Below are positions 1 to 10,940 of a stretch of DNA of 64,000 bases, in pieces (position 1 is the first letter of the stretch; every line of letters begins with the position of its first letter). The position numbers and the translations under genes were made by a program. The stretch is taken from contig NZ_AP024651.1 in NCBI RefSeq assembly GCF_019977295.1, positions 3,348,001 to 3,412,000 on the forward strand, given 5' to 3'. Source of the stretch: Arthrobacter sp. StoSoilB20. GTDB lineage: Bacteria > Actinomycetota > Actinomycetes > Actinomycetales > Micrococcaceae. A model generated the notes under the pieces. That model had not been told where the DNA came from, ran no database searches, and worked only from the letters and a program-made list of their open reading frames with translations.

Positions 1-533
1 ATCCCTTTGAGCTGTGGGACAGTGCCCGCAGGTCCCGGGAGGAAGGCTACCTGGCTGAAGCCCGTACGCACGGTGAGCAACGGGACGAGTCCGACTTGGC
101 CGGCGGTGGCTATGAGCGGGTAGCACTGTCCGTGATGCGGGCGTTGTCCGGGGGTGGATCTGCCCAGCTGATCCTGAACGTTCCCAACGCGCCGGTCTCG
201 CCTGCTGGTCCGGCGGGCAAGGTGGCCGTGCCCGGGTTGCCGGCCGACGCCGTCGTCGAGGTTCCCTGTGAGGTGACGCCCGACGGCGCGTGGCCGCTTG
301 CGCAGGAACGGCCGGGCGGCCAATTCCTCACCCTCATGCAGCACGTCAAAGAGGTGGAGCGGCTGACCATCCGTGCTGTGGTGCACGGCGAGCGCAGTGC
401 TGCCGTTGATGCCTTCGCGGCGCACCCTTTGATCGGAACGGCGGAGCTGGGAGAACAACTCCTCACCGGATACGAGGCAGCGTTTCCCGAACTCGCCCGG
501 CTGTGGAGGTGGCCTACAGCTTCCGGTACATGA
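1..533 (+). CDS. GH4 family glycosidase (6-phospho-beta-glucosidase-like), C-terminal part
   Basis: The 3' end of a gene that begins left of the window; the open frame starts at base 3. About 176 codons are visible. The segment GYERVALSVMRAL followed by LILNVPN and VVEVPCEV is the typical C-terminal block of NAD- and metal-dependent family-4 glycosidases, which hydrolyse phosphorylated beta-glucosides in the cytoplasm by an oxidation-elimination mechanism. The N-terminal Rossmann fold and the metal ligands lie outside the window, so the substrate (6-phospho-beta-glucoside or another GH4 substrate) cannot be settled. The last 20 bases overlap the 3' end of the convergent acetyltransferase gene. 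Confidence 0.8.
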   Translation, partial: PFELWDSARRSREEGYLAEARTHGEQRDESDLAGGGYERVALSVMRALSGGGSAQLILNVPNAPVSPAGPAGKVAVPGLPADAVVEVPCEVTPDGAWPLAQERPGGQFLTLMQHVKEVERLTIRAVVHGERSAAVDAFAAHPLIGTAELGEQLLTGYEAAFPELARLWRWPTASGT

Positions 534-1032
534 CGTGCAGGCCCACGTAGCCGATCTCCGGATGATCGAATGCCTCAGGCACCGTCGCCAGGATCCGGAA
601 GCCCATGGACTGCCACAACCACACCGCCCGGACGTTGCTCTCCACCACGGCGTTGTACTGCATGGCGTAGAAGCCTGCAGCCTTCGCTTCAGTCAACGAA
701 TAGGCGCAAAGGGCGCGGGCAACACCTTGGCCTGAGTGGTTGGCTCCCACCATGTACCCGGCATTGGCTACATGACTGCCGCCGCCGGCCTGGTTGGCGT
801 GGAACTCTCCTGTTCCAAGGATCACGCCCGAGTCCCTGGCTACGGCCACGAACGTCTGGCCGGGAGCGTCTTTGATCCACTTGCTCCGGGCCGCTTCCTC
901 GGACGTGTCACGGTCCCAGGTAAAGGTCTCACCGGCACGGATCACCGGTTCCAGGATGGCCCAGATCCCGGGCCAGTCCGCGGGGATGGCTTGGCGGATG
1001 TCGAAAGTCTGTTCTTCGCTCACAGCCGCCAC
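514..1032 (-). CDS. GNAT family N-acetyltransferase
   Basis: A 172-residue single-domain GNAT protein that should move an acetyl group from acetyl-CoA to an amine. The acetyl-CoA pyrophosphate loop is seen as HSGQGVARAL near residues 99-108, after the beta-4 strand (NAGYMVGA). The C-terminal part (NVRAVWLWQSMGF) is the usual GNAT motif B region. The overall pattern is closest to the phosphinothricin/L-amino-acid acetyltransferase group, but the acceptor is unknown. A GTG at 1032 gives the listed start; a second in-frame GTG at 1023 is equally possible. The gene diverges from mshA and meets the GH4 gene tail to tail. Confidence 0.85.
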   Translation of the reverse strand: MAAVSEEQTFDIRQAIPADWPGIWAILEPVIRAGETFTWDRDTSEEAARSKWIKDAPGQTFVAVARDSGVILGTGEFHANQAGGGSHVANAGYMVGANHSGQGVARALCAYSLTEAKAAGFYAMQYNAVVESNVRAVWLWQSMGFRILATVPEAFDHPEIGYVGLHVMYRKL

Positions 1033-1169
1033 GCTAGCAGCCCCGTCCAGCGGTGGTGCTGCCCGCAGCTGTGTGTTGGCACCTTCGGAGGCAGTGGACG
1101 GCAGGAGTAGTGTTTTCTGCAGGGCAAAGGCGTGTTTGCTGTTTTGCTGTTCGTGTCAGGAGGAATGCG

Positions 1170-2414
1170 GTGCCGTTGATCCGTCGTGTGGCGTTCCTGT
1201 CCTTGCATACCTCCCCCATGGAGCAGCCAGGTGCCGGAGATGCCGGTGGGATGAACGTCTACGTGCGGGCCCTGGCCATGGCGCTGGCGGAGACCGGGGT
1301 GGAAGTGGAGATCTTCACCCGATCCACCAAAGCCGGCCAACCCGCCGTCGAACATCCAGGTCCCGGCGTCTGCGTCCATAACGTCATGGCGGGGCCTCGC
1401 CGCAAAGTCCCCAAGGAAGAGCTGCCGGCCCTCCTGCACCAGATGGTGGAACAGATCGACATGATCCGCGGCAGCCAACTGCACGGCCGCTACGATGCCA
1501 TCCATTCACACTATTGGGTGTCCGGCGTGGCCGGGCTGGAACTGTCAGGGCTATGGGGCGTGCCGCTGGTGCACACCATGCACACCATGGCCAAGGTCAA
1601 AAATCTTGTCCTCGAATCCGGCGAACGCCCCGAGCCCCGGCGCCGCGAAGAGGGCGAACAGCGGATCGTCGACGGCGCTACCCGGCTGGTCGCCAACACT
1701 CCAGCCGAGGCCGAGGAACTGGTTTCGCACTACGGTGCCGATCTTGACCGGATCGACGTGGCCCCGCCCGGCGTCGACCTCAAGGTCTTTACGCCCTCGT
1801 TCCGGCGGAAGTCACGGTCCCTGCGCGGAGTCAGGCCGGACAGTTTCCATATCCTCTTCGCCGGGCGGATCCAGCGGCTCAAAGGCCCCCAGGTGTTCGT
1901 CAAGGCCGCTGGGATCCTGCGCAAGCGCCGACCCGACATCGATCTCGAGCTGACCATTCTGGGCTCCCTCAGCGGTGCCAAGGACTTCAATCTCCAACAC
2001 ATCATCGACGACGCCGGACTGGCCGACGTCGTGACGCACCGCCCGCCTGTGGTGGCACCTGAACTGGCGGGTTGGTTCCGCTCCGCAGACGTCGTGGTCA
2101 TGCCCTCTTTCAGCGAATCCTTCGGTTTGGTCGCTTTGGAAGCACAAGCGTGCGGTACACCAGTGGTGGCCACCAACGTGGGCGGACTGTCACGGGCCAT
2201 TTCCGATGGCCGGACGGGCATGCTGGTGGACGGGCACGACCCCTCCGACTGGGCAGACGCCTTGGAGGACCTCTACGACGACGTCCAGACCCGTGAAGAC
2301 ATGGGACGGTTGGCCGCAACCCACGCCGAATCCTTCGGATGGCAACGGACAGCAGCCATCACGCTTGAAAGCTACCGCGAAGCAGTGGGCGGCCTGCTGG
2401 TTCCCCGGCGCTGA
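1170..2414 (+). CDS. mshA: D-inositol-3-phosphate glycosyltransferase (mycothiol step 1)
   Basis: A 414-residue GT4/GT-B retaining glycosyltransferase. It transfers GlcNAc from UDP-GlcNAc to 1D-myo-inositol 3-phosphate, the first step of mycothiol synthesis in actinobacteria. The N-terminal loop HTSPMEQPGAGDAGGMNVYV, the HSHYWVSG acceptor motif and the C-terminal E-x7-E signature (SESFGLVALEAQACGTPVV) fit MshA. The start is taken as GTG 1170 because an AGGAGG box lies at 1158-1163 with 6-base spacing and because VPLIRRVAFLSLHTSPM matches the MshA N-terminus. The longer frame from 1053 reads through the intergenic region. The inositol-phosphate synthase that makes its acceptor is encoded 2 kb downstream on the other strand. 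Confidence 0.92.
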   Translation: MPLIRRVAFLSLHTSPMEQPGAGDAGGMNVYVRALAMALAETGVEVEIFTRSTKAGQPAVEHPGPGVCVHNVMAGPRRKVPKEELPALLHQMVEQIDMIRGSQLHGRYDAIHSHYWVSGVAGLELSGLWGVPLVHTMHTMAKVKNLVLESGERPEPRRREEGEQRIVDGATRLVANTPAEAEELVSHYGADLDRIDVAPPGVDLKVFTPSFRRKSRSLRGVRPDSFHILFAGRIQRLKGPQVFVKAAGILRKRRPDIDLELTILGSLSGAKDFNLQHIIDDAGLADVVTHRPPVVAPELAGWFRSADVVVMPSFSESFGLVALEAQACGTPVVATNVGGLSRAISDGRTGMLVDGHDPSDWADALEDLYDDVQTREDMGRLAATHAESFGWQRTAAITLESYREAVGGLLVPRR

Positions 2415-2516
2415 GTCTTCGCCGGTTCGGCCGTCTCGACTGGTAGATTGACGCGCACAGCGAACCAACGCCTGCAGCACCACCCCGCTGCCGGCATACC
2501 CAGCCAAAGGACGACG

Positions 2517-4205
2517 ATGTCTGAAAACAAGGTCCTGTCCGATCTTGAAATTGCCCGCAAAGCCACTATCCAGCCCATCGTGGACATTGCCCGACGCGCA
2601 GGCATCACCGAGGACGCCCTTGAGCTGTATGGGCCCTACAAGGCCAAAATCAATCCGTCAAAGCTGGTTTTTCCCGCTGGGAAGACCCCCGGCAAGGTAG
2701 TACTGGTGTCCGCCATGTCCCCCACCCCGGCAGGCGAAGGCAAGTCCACCACCACCGTGGGGCTGGCCGACTCCCTGGCCCGCGCAGGGCACAACGTGAT
2801 GATTGCCCTTCGCGAGCCCTCCTTGGGGCCGATCCTGGGGATGAAGGGCGGAGCCACCGGCGGCGGGTACTCCCAGGTGCTTCCCATGGACGACATCAAC
2901 CTGCACTTCACCGGCGATTTCCATGCGATCACCTCCGCGAACAACGCGCTCATGGCCCTGGTGGACAACCATATTTTCCAAGGCAACGAACTCAATATCG
3001 ATCCCCGCCGCATGACATTCAAACGCGTGCTGGATATGAACGACCGCTCGCTGCGGGAAGTGGTGATCGGCCTCGGCGGACCTGTTCAGGGCGTACCGCG
3101 GCAGGACGGCTTCGACATCACCGTGGCCTCCGAAATCATGGCGGTCTTCTGCCTGGCTAAAGACCTGGACGACCTCCGCGCACGGCTGGGCCGGATCACT
3201 TTTGGCTACACCTACGATCGCTCGCCGGTCACCGTAGCGGACCTCGGTGTCGAAGGCGCACTGACCATGCTGTTGAAGGACGCCATCAAACCAAACCTCG
3301 TCCAGACCATCGCCGGAACCCCTGCATTGGTCCATGGTGGCCCGTTCGCCAACATCGCCCACGGCTGCAACTCCCTGATCGCCACCAGCACGGCCATGCA
3401 GTTAGCCGACATCGTGGTCACAGAAGCCGGGTTCGGGGCAGACCTCGGCGCGGAAAAGTACATGGACATCAAGGCGAGAATCGCCCAGGTGGCGCCATCC
3501 GCCGTCGTAGTGGTGGCGACGATCCGCGCCCTGAAGATGCAGGGCGGGGTCCCCAAGGACCAACTCAGCGAACCCAACGTCGAGGCCGTTGCTGCCGGGG
3601 TGGAGAATCTTCAGAGGCATGTCCGCAACGTGTCCAAGTTCGGCATCTCCCCCATTGTGTCCATCAACAAATTCGCCACGGACACCCCGGAGGAACTGGA
3701 GTGGCTGCTCGACTGGTGCGCCGCGGAAGGCGTCGAGGCCGCCGTCGCCGATGTCTGGGGCCGGGGCGGAGGAGGCGACGGCGGTGACGGTCTTGCTGGG
3801 AAGGTTGCAGCCGCCTTGTCCGCGCCGTCGGACTTCCACCACCTCTACCCGCTGGAGATGCCTGTGGAGGACAAGATCCGGACCATTGTGCAGGAGATCT
3901 ACGGGGCGCACGGCGTCGACTTCTCGGTTCCGGCCCTGAAGCGACTGGCGGAGATCGAGAAAAACGGTTGGTCCGACTTCCCTGTCTGCATGGCCAAGAC
4001 CCAATACTCCTTCACCGATGACGCTTCCAGGCTCGGCGCTCCCAAGGGTTTCACGGTGCACGTCCGCGAACTGATTCCCAAGACCGGCGCCGGTTTCATC
4101 GTGGCGTTGACCGGTGCTGTCATGACCATGCCGGGACTGCCCAAGGAACCGGCCGCGATGCGCATGGACGTGGACGCCGACGGTCAACCCACCGGCCTCT
4201 TCTAA
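2517..4205 (+). CDS. fhs: Formate--tetrahydrofolate ligase
   Basis: A 562-residue protein, the usual length for this family. It makes 10-formyl-tetrahydrofolate from formate, ATP and tetrahydrofolate, feeding purine and one-carbon metabolism in the cytoplasm. A P-loop-like nucleotide site ([18 protein letters not shown]) lies near residues 62-80. [20 protein letters not shown] follows at the usual distance, and [15 protein letters not shown] is also family-typical. The start is ATG 2517, preceded by AAAGGA. An upstream in-frame extension to 2448 has no ribosome site and no family similarity. The gene is followed by a repeat-rich spacer and a hairpin that faces the convergent inositol-phosphate synthase gene. 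Confidence 0.95.
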   Translation: MSENKVLSDLEIARKATIQPIVDIARRAGITEDALELYGPYKAKINPSKLVFPAGKTPGKVVLVSAMSPTPAGEGKSTTTVGLADSLARAGHNVMIALREPSLGPILGMKGGATGGGYSQVLPMDDINLHFTGDFHAITSANNALMALVDNHIFQGNELNIDPRRMTFKRVLDMNDRSLREVVIGLGGPVQGVPRQDGFDITVASEIMAVFCLAKDLDDLRARLGRITFGYTYDRSPVTVADLGVEGALTMLLKDAIKPNLVQTIAGTPALVHGGPFANIAHGCNSLIATSTAMQLADIVVTEAGFGADLGAEKYMDIKARIAQVAPSAVVVVATIRALKMQGGVPKDQLSEPNVEAVAAGVENLQRHVRNVSKFGISPIVSINKFATDTPEELEWLLDWCAAEGVEAAVADVWGRGGGGDGGDGLAGKVAAALSAPSDFHHLYPLEMPVEDKIRTIVQEIYGAHGVDFSVPALKRLAEIEKNGWSDFPVCMAKTQYSFTDDASRLGAPKGFTVHVRELIPKTGAGFIVALTGAVMTMPGLPKEPAAMRMDVDADGQPTGLF

Positions 4206-4366
4206 CCCGCTCTCACATCCCCTGCCCTCCAGACCCACGCTCTCTCACATCCCCTGCCCTCCAGCCCCACGCTCTCTCACATCCCCCTGCCCTCCAGCCC
4301 CACGCTCTCTCACTCTCTTGAGAAAAGGGAGCGAGCGTCGGCCCCAAACCGGAAGGACGTGAGAGA
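4206..4366. repeat. Intergenic tandem and inverted repeat after fhs
   Basis: Three tandem near-identical units lie at 4209-4238, 4239-4270 and 4271-4303 (30, 32 and 33 bases). Each reads GCTCTCTCACATCC, then a C-rich stretch ending in CAGCCCCAC; unit 1 lacks one CT. A truncated fourth start lies at 4304-4314. TCTCTCAC at 4306-4313 is repeated inverted as GTGAGAGA at 4359-4366, across a GAGCGAGCG-containing loop. No reading frame is supported. It looks like a mobile or expanded intergenic palindromic element of the REP type; its family is not known to me. Confidence 0.75.
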
Positions 4367-4381
4367 AGGTTCGGGAAACGA

Positions 4382-4414
4382 CAAACGCCCCCGTAATGGA
4401 TACGGGGGCGTTTG
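4382..4414 (-). terminator. Intrinsic terminator of the inositol-phosphate synthase gene
   Basis: A perfect 14-bp stem (4382-4395 with 4401-4414) and a 5-base loop, rich in G/C with A/T ends. It lies 15 bases beyond the stop codon of the minus-strand gene ending at 4430. It may also stop transcription arriving from fhs on the plus strand. Confidence 0.8.
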
Positions 4415-4429
4415 GTAAAACGGGAGTGT

Positions 4430-5515
4430 TTAGCGCTCGATGTCGCCGCGGATGAAGGCTTCGACCTTATCGCGGGCGAGGTCGTCGTTGAACTGCTCCG
4501 GGGGCGACTTCATGAAGTAGCTGGACGCGGAAAGCAGCGGGCCGCCGATGCCGCGGTCCAGGCCGATCTTGGCCGCACGGATGGCGTCGATGATGACACC
4601 TGCCGAGTTCGGGGAATCCCAGACCTCAAGCTTGTATTCAAGGGACACCGGTGCGTCGCCGAAGTTGCGGCCCTCGAGGCGCACGAAGGCCCACTTGCGG
4701 TCGTCCAGCCAAGCCACGTAGTCCGACGGCCCAATGTGGACGTCGTCCGCGTGCAGTTCGGCCTCAACGTTGGAGGTCACAGCCTGGGTCTTGGAGATCT
4801 TCTTGGATTCCAGGCGGTCGCGCTCCAGCATGTTCTTGAAGTCCATGTTGCCGCCGACGTTGAGCTGGTAGGTGCGGTCCAGCGTCACGCCGCGGTCTTC
4901 GAAGAGCTTGGCCATGACGCGGTGCGTGATGGTGGCACCGATCTGGCTCTTGATGTCATCGCCCACGATCGGGATGCCGGCCTCGGTGAACTTGTCAGCC
5001 CATTCCTTGGTTCCTGCGATGAACACGGGCAGGGCGTTGACGAACGCCACACCGGCGTCGATCGCGCACTGGGCGTAGAACTTTGCAGCCTGGTCCGAGC
5101 CAACGGGCAGGTAGCAGACCATGACGTCGGCCTTGGCCTCGCGCAGCGCTGCGACGATGTCCACGGCTTCCTCGGGTGCCTCAACGATGGTCTCGCGGTA
5201 GTACTTGCCCAGGCCGTCGAGCGTGTGGCCGCGCTGGACCGTTACGCCGGTGGCGGGAACGTCGGCAATCTTGATGGTGTTGTTTTCGCTGGCGCCGATG
5301 GCGTCGGCCAGGTCCAGTCCAACCTTTTTGCTGTCAACGTCGAAAGCAGCAACGAACTGGACGTCGTTGACGTGGTACTGGCCGAACTCGACGTGCATCA
5401 GACCCGGGATCGTGGCCTTGGGGTCAGCGTCGCGATAGTACTGAACACCTTGGACCAACGATGCAGCGCAGTTACCTACGCCGACAATGGCAACACGAAT
5501 CGGATGTGAAGACAC
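4430..5515 (-). CDS. ino1: Inositol-3-phosphate synthase
   Basis: A 361-residue NAD-dependent synthase that converts glucose 6-phosphate to myo-inositol 3-phosphate, the precursor of phosphatidylinositol and mycothiol. The N-terminal Rossmann loop [16 protein letters not shown] (residues about 8-23) is diagnostic of the prokaryotic Ino1 type. The motifs [30 protein letters not shown] and LNVGGNMDF, which line the active site, are all present. The start is GTG 5515, preceded by AGAGGAG in the minus direction. The longer open frame to 5626 adds 37 residues without family similarity. The gene stands alone, with a terminator directly downstream. It pairs functionally with mshA at 1170-2414. Confidence 0.92.
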   Translation of the reverse strand: MSSHPIRVAIVGVGNCAASLVQGVQYYRDADPKATIPGLMHVEFGQYHVNDVQFVAAFDVDSKKVGLDLADAIGASENNTIKIADVPATGVTVQRGHTLDGLGKYYRETIVEAPEEAVDIVAALREAKADVMVCYLPVGSDQAAKFYAQCAIDAGVAFVNALPVFIAGTKEWADKFTEAGIPIVGDDIKSQIGATITHRVMAKLFEDRGVTLDRTYQLNVGGNMDFKNMLERDRLESKKISKTQAVTSNVEAELHADDVHIGPSDYVAWLDDRKWAFVRLEGRNFGDAPVSLEYKLEVWDSPNSAGVIIDAIRAAKIGLDRGIGGPLLSASSYFMKSPPEQFNDDLARDKVEAFIRGDIER

Positions 5516-5627
5516 GGAACTCCTCTTGAGACTAAACCTCATATGCCAGGCGCAGCCCTGACTGAGTCCAGGGCACGACTGATTGGCACGGCGCCATTCG
5601 GCGCACTCTTGCATTGTAACCAACACA

Positions 5628-5661
5628 GCAGGGGCCGGCTTTGTTCCCGGCCGGCCCCTGC
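5628..5661 (-). terminator. Intrinsic terminator after the aldo/keto reductase gene
   Basis: A 12-bp perfect GC stem (5628-5639 with 5650-5661) and a 10-base loop, 24 bases past the stop codon at 5686. A TACAAT box on the minus strand (5613-5618) right after it is a possible -10 element for ino1, but no good -35 box is visible. Confidence 0.75.
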
Positions 5662-5685
5662 AGTTTTATGGCGGTACTTTGGAGG

Positions 5686-6723
<1,038 letters not shown>

Positions 6724-6752
6724 ACGTACCATCCTGCCACTGCGCAAACCGG

Positions 6753-6788
6753 GGTGACGGCGCCGTCCGCTATGTGGGCGCCGTCACC
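6753..6788 (-). terminator. Intrinsic terminator-like hairpin after treZ
   Basis: A perfect 12-bp stem GGTGACGGCGCC (6753-6764 with 6777-6788) and a 12-base loop, 15 bases beyond the treZ stop. There is no strong U-run on the minus strand, so termination may be partial. Confidence 0.6.
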
Positions 6789-6803
6789 TTCAGTTTGGAA
6801 GAC

Positions 6804-8576
6804 TTACTGGACGCGCACGACGGCGGCGCTTCCGCCGGGAAGCGTCAGCGTCCCCTCGTCCAGGACTGCTTCGCCGTCAGTAGCCAGCAGGATGCTGCCG
6901 CTCAGTGGCGTCCCGAGTGCATCGTCGCCGAAGTTGCAGATCACACGGACAGTGCCTCGGGACATCTGCAGCCAGTGTTCGTCGTCGTCGAACTCAACCG
7001 AAGTCTCACCGAAGCCGCCGTCCACCAACTCGGGAGTGTCCCGGCGCAGCTGTGCTAAATCCTTGTACAGCTGCAGCAAGCGGGCGTGGTCTCCCTCGCC
7101 TGCTTCATCCCATTTGAGCTTGGAACGCTGGAACGTCTCCGGGTCCTGTGGGTCGGGCACCACAGCGGGGTCCCATCCCATGCGTTCGAACTCCTTGATC
7201 CGCCCTTCCGCTGTGGCCTTTCCAAGCTCAGGTTCCGGGTGGGAGGTGAAGAACTGCCACGGTGTGGAAGCTCCGAACTCCTCGCCCATGAACAACATAG
7301 GCGTGAAGGGGGACGTCATGGTCAGCACTGCCCCAATGGCCAACTTTCCGTATGACAACGACGCCGTGAGCCGATCACCGGTTGCCCGGTTGCCGATCTG
7401 GTCGTGGTTCTGCAGGCAGACTACCAGTGCCGACGGGTGGGCAAGGTCCCGCCGGATAGGCCGGCCATGATGCCGCCCACGGAAACTGGAGTAGCTGCCA
7501 TCGTGGAGGAACCCACGTTCCAGGACCTTTGCCAACACGGCCAGTGAGTCGAAGTCCGCGTAGTAGCCAGTGGTTTCGCCACTGAGGTTGACGTGCACTG
7601 CGTGGTGGAAATCATCGCTCCATTGGCCTTCGAGCCCGTAACCGTTGTCCTTGCGCGGGTAGATGAGCCGCGGATTGTTCAGGTCCGATTCGGCGATCAT
7701 TGTCCGGGGAACCCCGGTTTCGGCTTCGACCTCATCACCCAGTGCCCCGAACTCCTCGAGGATGTGCACGGCGCGCTCGTCACGCAAAGCGTGTACCGCA
7801 TCAAGGCGGAGCCCGTCCACGTGGTAGTCCCGCAGCCACATGGCCGCGTTTTCCAGGATGTAGCGCCGGACGTCGTCCGAGCCGGGGCCGTCGAGGTTAA
7901 CGGAGTCACCCCAGGTGTTTCCCTCCCCCGACTTCAGGTAGGGACCGAATTTGGGCAGGTAGTTCCCACTTGGCCCAAGGTGGTTGTAGACAACGTCCTG
8001 GATGACGCCCAAGCCGGCAGCATGGGCGGCATCAACAAAGCGCTGGTACGCTGCCGGGCCGCCGTAGGGCTCGTGGACCGCGTACCAAAGAACGCCGTCG
8101 TAACCCCAATTGTGGACGCCGTTGAAGCCGTTGACCGGCAGCAACTCAATGAAGTCCACACCGAGGTCCACCAGGTAGTCCAGTTTGGCGGCGGCAGCAT
8201 CCAGTGTCCCTTCAGGGGTGAAGGTGCCCAGGTGCAACTCGTAGATGACAGCTCCCTTGAGCGGCCGGCCCTTCCACCCGGAGTCCTGCCACTGGTGGAC
8301 GGAGGGATCGAAGGTGACGGACAAACCGTGAACGCCTTCCGGTTGCCGCCTCGAACGCGGGTCCGGGAATGGCCCCTCGCCGTCCACGATGTACCCATAG
8401 GGCACGCCGTCGCCTTCCTGGCCGGGCGCCTCAGCGGGCGCCCGCCACCAACCGGGGGCGGCGGCGTCGTGGTGTTCCATCGGGTATTCGCGCCCGTCGG
8501 CAAGAAGCCGGACCGAATCAGCGTTCGGCGCCCAGACGTCGTAGCGGTTTTTTCCAGCAGCGTGCTCCAGCATCAT
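6804..8576 (-). CDS. treZ: Malto-oligosyltrehalose trehalohydrolase
   Basis: A 590-residue GH13 enzyme that cuts trehalose from maltooligosyltrehalose, the last step of the TreYZ pathway. It has an N-terminal beta-sandwich ([18 protein letters not shown]) and a catalytic barrel with [20 protein letters not shown] (nucleophile Asp), [12 protein letters not shown] (acid/base Glu) and [11 protein letters not shown]. The TreZ-type signature [16 protein letters not shown] separates it from glycogen branching enzymes. Two consecutive ATGs (8576 and 8573) follow an AAGGGAG box. It is the last gene of the glgX-treY-treZ operon, 51 bases after treY. Confidence 0.94.
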   Translation of the reverse strand: MMLEHAAGKNRYDVWAPNADSVRLLADGREYPMEHHDAAAPGWWRAPAEAPGQEGDGVPYGYIVDGEGPFPDPRSRRQPEGVHGLSVTFDPSVHQWQDSGWKGRPLKGAVIYELHLGTFTPEGTLDAAAAKLDYLVDLGVDFIELLPVNGFNGVHNWGYDGVLWYAVHEPYGGPAAYQRFVDAAHAAGLGVIQDVVYNHLGPSGNYLPKFGPYLKSGEGNTWGDSVNLDGPGSDDVRRYILENAAMWLRDYHVDGLRLDAVHALRDERAVHILEEFGALGDEVEAETGVPRTMIAESDLNNPRLIYPRKDNGYGLEGQWSDDFHHAVHVNLSGETTGYYADFDSLAVLAKVLERGFLHDGSYSSFRGRHHGRPIRRDLAHPSALVVCLQNHDQIGNRATGDRLTASLSYGKLAIGAVLTMTSPFTPMLFMGEEFGASTPWQFFTSHPEPELGKATAEGRIKEFERMGWDPAVVPDPQDPETFQRSKLKWDEAGEGDHARLLQLYKDLAQLRRDTPELVDGGFGETSVEFDDDEHWLQMSRGTVRVICNFGDDALGTPLSGSILLATDGEAVLDEGTLTLPGGSAAVVRVQ

Positions 8577-8627
8577 GCTCCCTTATGCGTGTTCAAGCGT
8601 GCGTTGCAGTGATGGTTTGATGTGGGG

Positions 8628-10940
8628 TCAGTCGGTGGGGACCAGCAAGGCCACGGGATACTTTTCCAGCAGCGTCTCCAACAAGATGTTGCCGGCACCG
8701 TACGTGGCTCCGGTGAGTTCGTCACGGACGTTTCCGGATACCTCGATTGCGGTGCCCCGCCAGCCACCTTCCCGGGCAAGCCGTTTGGGCAGGCGCGTGG
8801 CCACAGTGAGGGCACCGCGGCCGGCAGCGCCGCGATCAAAGGCCACCACGTGGCCGGCTGCGGCCCCGTGCACTCCTACCGGCGTGTATCCGCTGAAGAG
8901 TTCAGGCCGGTCACGCCGCAACCTCAGTGCCCGTGACACCACCAACAGCTTGGCCGCCTCATCCGTGAAAGCCGGTGAGGCCCCGTTGTCCAACTCCGCC
9001 AGCGCGGTTATACGAGCCTGGAAGTCGACAGGGCGCCTGTTGTCCGGGTCGGTGAGGGAACCGTCCCTGAATTCGGTGCCCTGGTAGACATCCGGCACAC
9101 CGGGCATGGTCAGCTGGACCAGCTTGGCCGACAATGAGTTGGATGTTCCATGGGGTTCCAGCTCAGCGACAAAGTTGGTCAAGGCTGCTCCAACTTCAGG
9201 CGAATCAAAGACGGAGTCGACGGCGGCCGCCAGGTGACGTTCGAACTCCTGGTTGGGGTCGGTCCAGTTGGTCGAATTCCCCGCCTCACGTGCAGCCTTC
9301 AGGGCGTAGGACTGCAGGCGTCCGCGATCTGCAGGCCAGGCACCGACGATCGATTGCCATACAAGGGCAGCCAAGGGACCGTCAGGGATGGGGGCCAACT
9401 CCTGGACGGTGCCCAGGAACAGTTCCCATTCAGGGACGGCCTCGGAGATGACCGAGATACGGGCCCTTGCGTCCTCGCTCCGCTTGGTGTCATGGGTGCT
9501 CAGTGTGGTCATGGAGAGCGGCAAAGCCTGCTGCCTGCGGGCCATCCGCCTATGGAAGACGTCGGTGGATACCGCGAATTCCGTCGGATCTGCTCCCACT
9601 TCGGTAAGGGTCCCCAGCCGGCTGTAACGGAAGAAGGCGGTATCTTCCACCCCCTTGGCCATGACCATTCCGGAGGTCTGCTGGAAACGTTGTGCCAAAG
9701 CACCGGAGGAATCCATCAGCAGTGGCGTCAGGAGCTCCAGCACCTCATTGAGGTCAGCACGGCTTTCCCCGGCACGACGGATTGATTCGGCCAGGACATC
9801 CTTGCCGTAAGGAAGGTAGGTGCGGTAAATGGGGAAGCAGCAGATGACTTCGGCGATCGCATCGGCAACTTTCTCCGCCGGCAAGTCCATGGACGGTGGC
9901 ACCAATCGCGCCAACCGGAGGATTTCCGAACGCAGGATTCCGTCGGCGATCCGGCGCTTGGTCCCATGGATCATCGCAGCGTAGTTCGCCGGGGATTCCG
10001 CGTCCCGCAACCTGGCGTCGAGGGAATTCAGGTATTCCTCTGCGGCCGGATCCACGAAGAGCCTGTCGACGTCGGCAAGGGCGTCGTAGCCGGTGGTCCC
10101 TTCACACTCGAAGGTGTCCGGCAGTTCTTCTCCGGGTTCAAGGATCTTTTCGACCAGCAAGTAGGCCCCACCGGTTGCTTCCCGCAGCCGGGCGAGGTAA
10201 CCCTCGGGGTCGGCGAGCCCATCCGGGTGGTCGATCCGCAACCCGTCCACCAGTCCTTCGCGGAACCAGCGAACGATCTCCTCGTGGGACTCGTCAAAGA
10301 CCCAAGGGATTTCGACACGCAGCCCGGCGAGGGTGTTGACGGCGAAGAACCGGCGGTAGTTCAACTCAGCGTCCGCCCGGCGCCAACCCACCAGTTCATA
10401 GTGCTGCCGTGCATGGACTTCCCGCGGGTTGTCCCCGGAGGTATAGGTCCCCTCGGCCAGGGGGAAGCTGTGATCGTAGTAGCGCAGTTCGCCGTCCACC
10501 ACCGACAACCCGTCAAGGTCGTCATCGCTTCCCAGTACAGGGATGCGGATCTTGCCTCCGCCGAAGTCCCAGTCGACGTCGAAGGCCTCCGCGTACTTTG
10601 AACCGCGGCCTTCCTTCAGCAACTGCCACCACCAGGCATTTTGCTTCGGTGAAGCAACACCCATGTGGTTGGGCACGATGTCAGCCAGGACGCCAAGGCC
10701 CTTTTCCTTCGCCGCCTTGGACAGCGCCGAAAGCCCTTCAGGGCCTCCGCGGGAAGGATCGACGGTTGAAGGATCGGTCACGTCATAGCCGTGATCCGAA
10801 CCCTCTTCCGCGGTCAGGATCGGGGAGACGTAAACCCAGTCGATGCCAAGCGAACGCAGGTATCCGGTGAGATCCGCTGCGTCCTGGAGAGTGAAACCAG
10901 CGCGGATTTGGAGCCTGTAGGTTGAGACGGGTGTCTTCAT
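8628..10940 (-). CDS. treY: Malto-oligosyltrehalose synthase
   Basis: A 770-residue GH13 intramolecular transglycosylase that turns the reducing-end alpha-1,4 bond of a maltodextrin into an alpha,alpha-1,1 bond. The N-terminus [19 protein letters not shown] and the barrel motifs [58 protein letters not shown] and [10 protein letters not shown] are typical of TreY. Its ATG overlaps the glgX stop by 4 bases (10937-10940), which indicates translational coupling. It works with GlgX upstream, which frees the dextrin, and TreZ downstream, which releases trehalose. Confidence 0.95.
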   Translation of the reverse strand: MKTPVSTYRLQIRAGFTLQDAADLTGYLRSLGIDWVYVSPILTAEEGSDHGYDVTDPSTVDPSRGGPEGLSALSKAAKEKGLGVLADIVPNHMGVASPKQNAWWWQLLKEGRGSKYAEAFDVDWDFGGGKIRIPVLGSDDDLDGLSVVDGELRYYDHSFPLAEGTYTSGDNPREVHARQHYELVGWRRADAELNYRRFFAVNTLAGLRVEIPWVFDESHEEIVRWFREGLVDGLRIDHPDGLADPEGYLARLREATGGAYLLVEKILEPGEELPDTFECEGTTGYDALADVDRLFVDPAAEEYLNSLDARLRDAESPANYAAMIHGTKRRIADGILRSEILRLARLVPPSMDLPAEKVADAIAEVICCFPIYRTYLPYGKDVLAESIRRAGESRADLNEVLELLTPLLMDSSGALAQRFQQTSGMVMAKGVEDTAFFRYSRLGTLTEVGADPTEFAVSTDVFHRRMARRQQALPLSMTTLSTHDTKRSEDARARISVISEAVPEWELFLGTVQELAPIPDGPLAALVWQSIVGAWPADRGRLQSYALKAAREAGNSTNWTDPNQEFERHLAAAVDSVFDSPEVGAALTNFVAELEPHGTSNSLSAKLVQLTMPGVPDVYQGTEFRDGSLTDPDNRRPVDFQARITALAELDNGASPAFTDEAAKLLVVSRALRLRRDRPELFSGYTPVGVHGAAAGHVVAFDRGAAGRGALTVATRLPKRLAREGGWRGTAIEVSGNVRDELTGATYGAGNILLETLLEKYPVALLVPTD

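Noticed and set aside
4412..5509. 365-codon plus-strand open frame opposite ino1
   Set aside because: Complementary shadow of a high-GC conserved gene; the translation has no family pattern and the minus strand encodes a clear Ino1.
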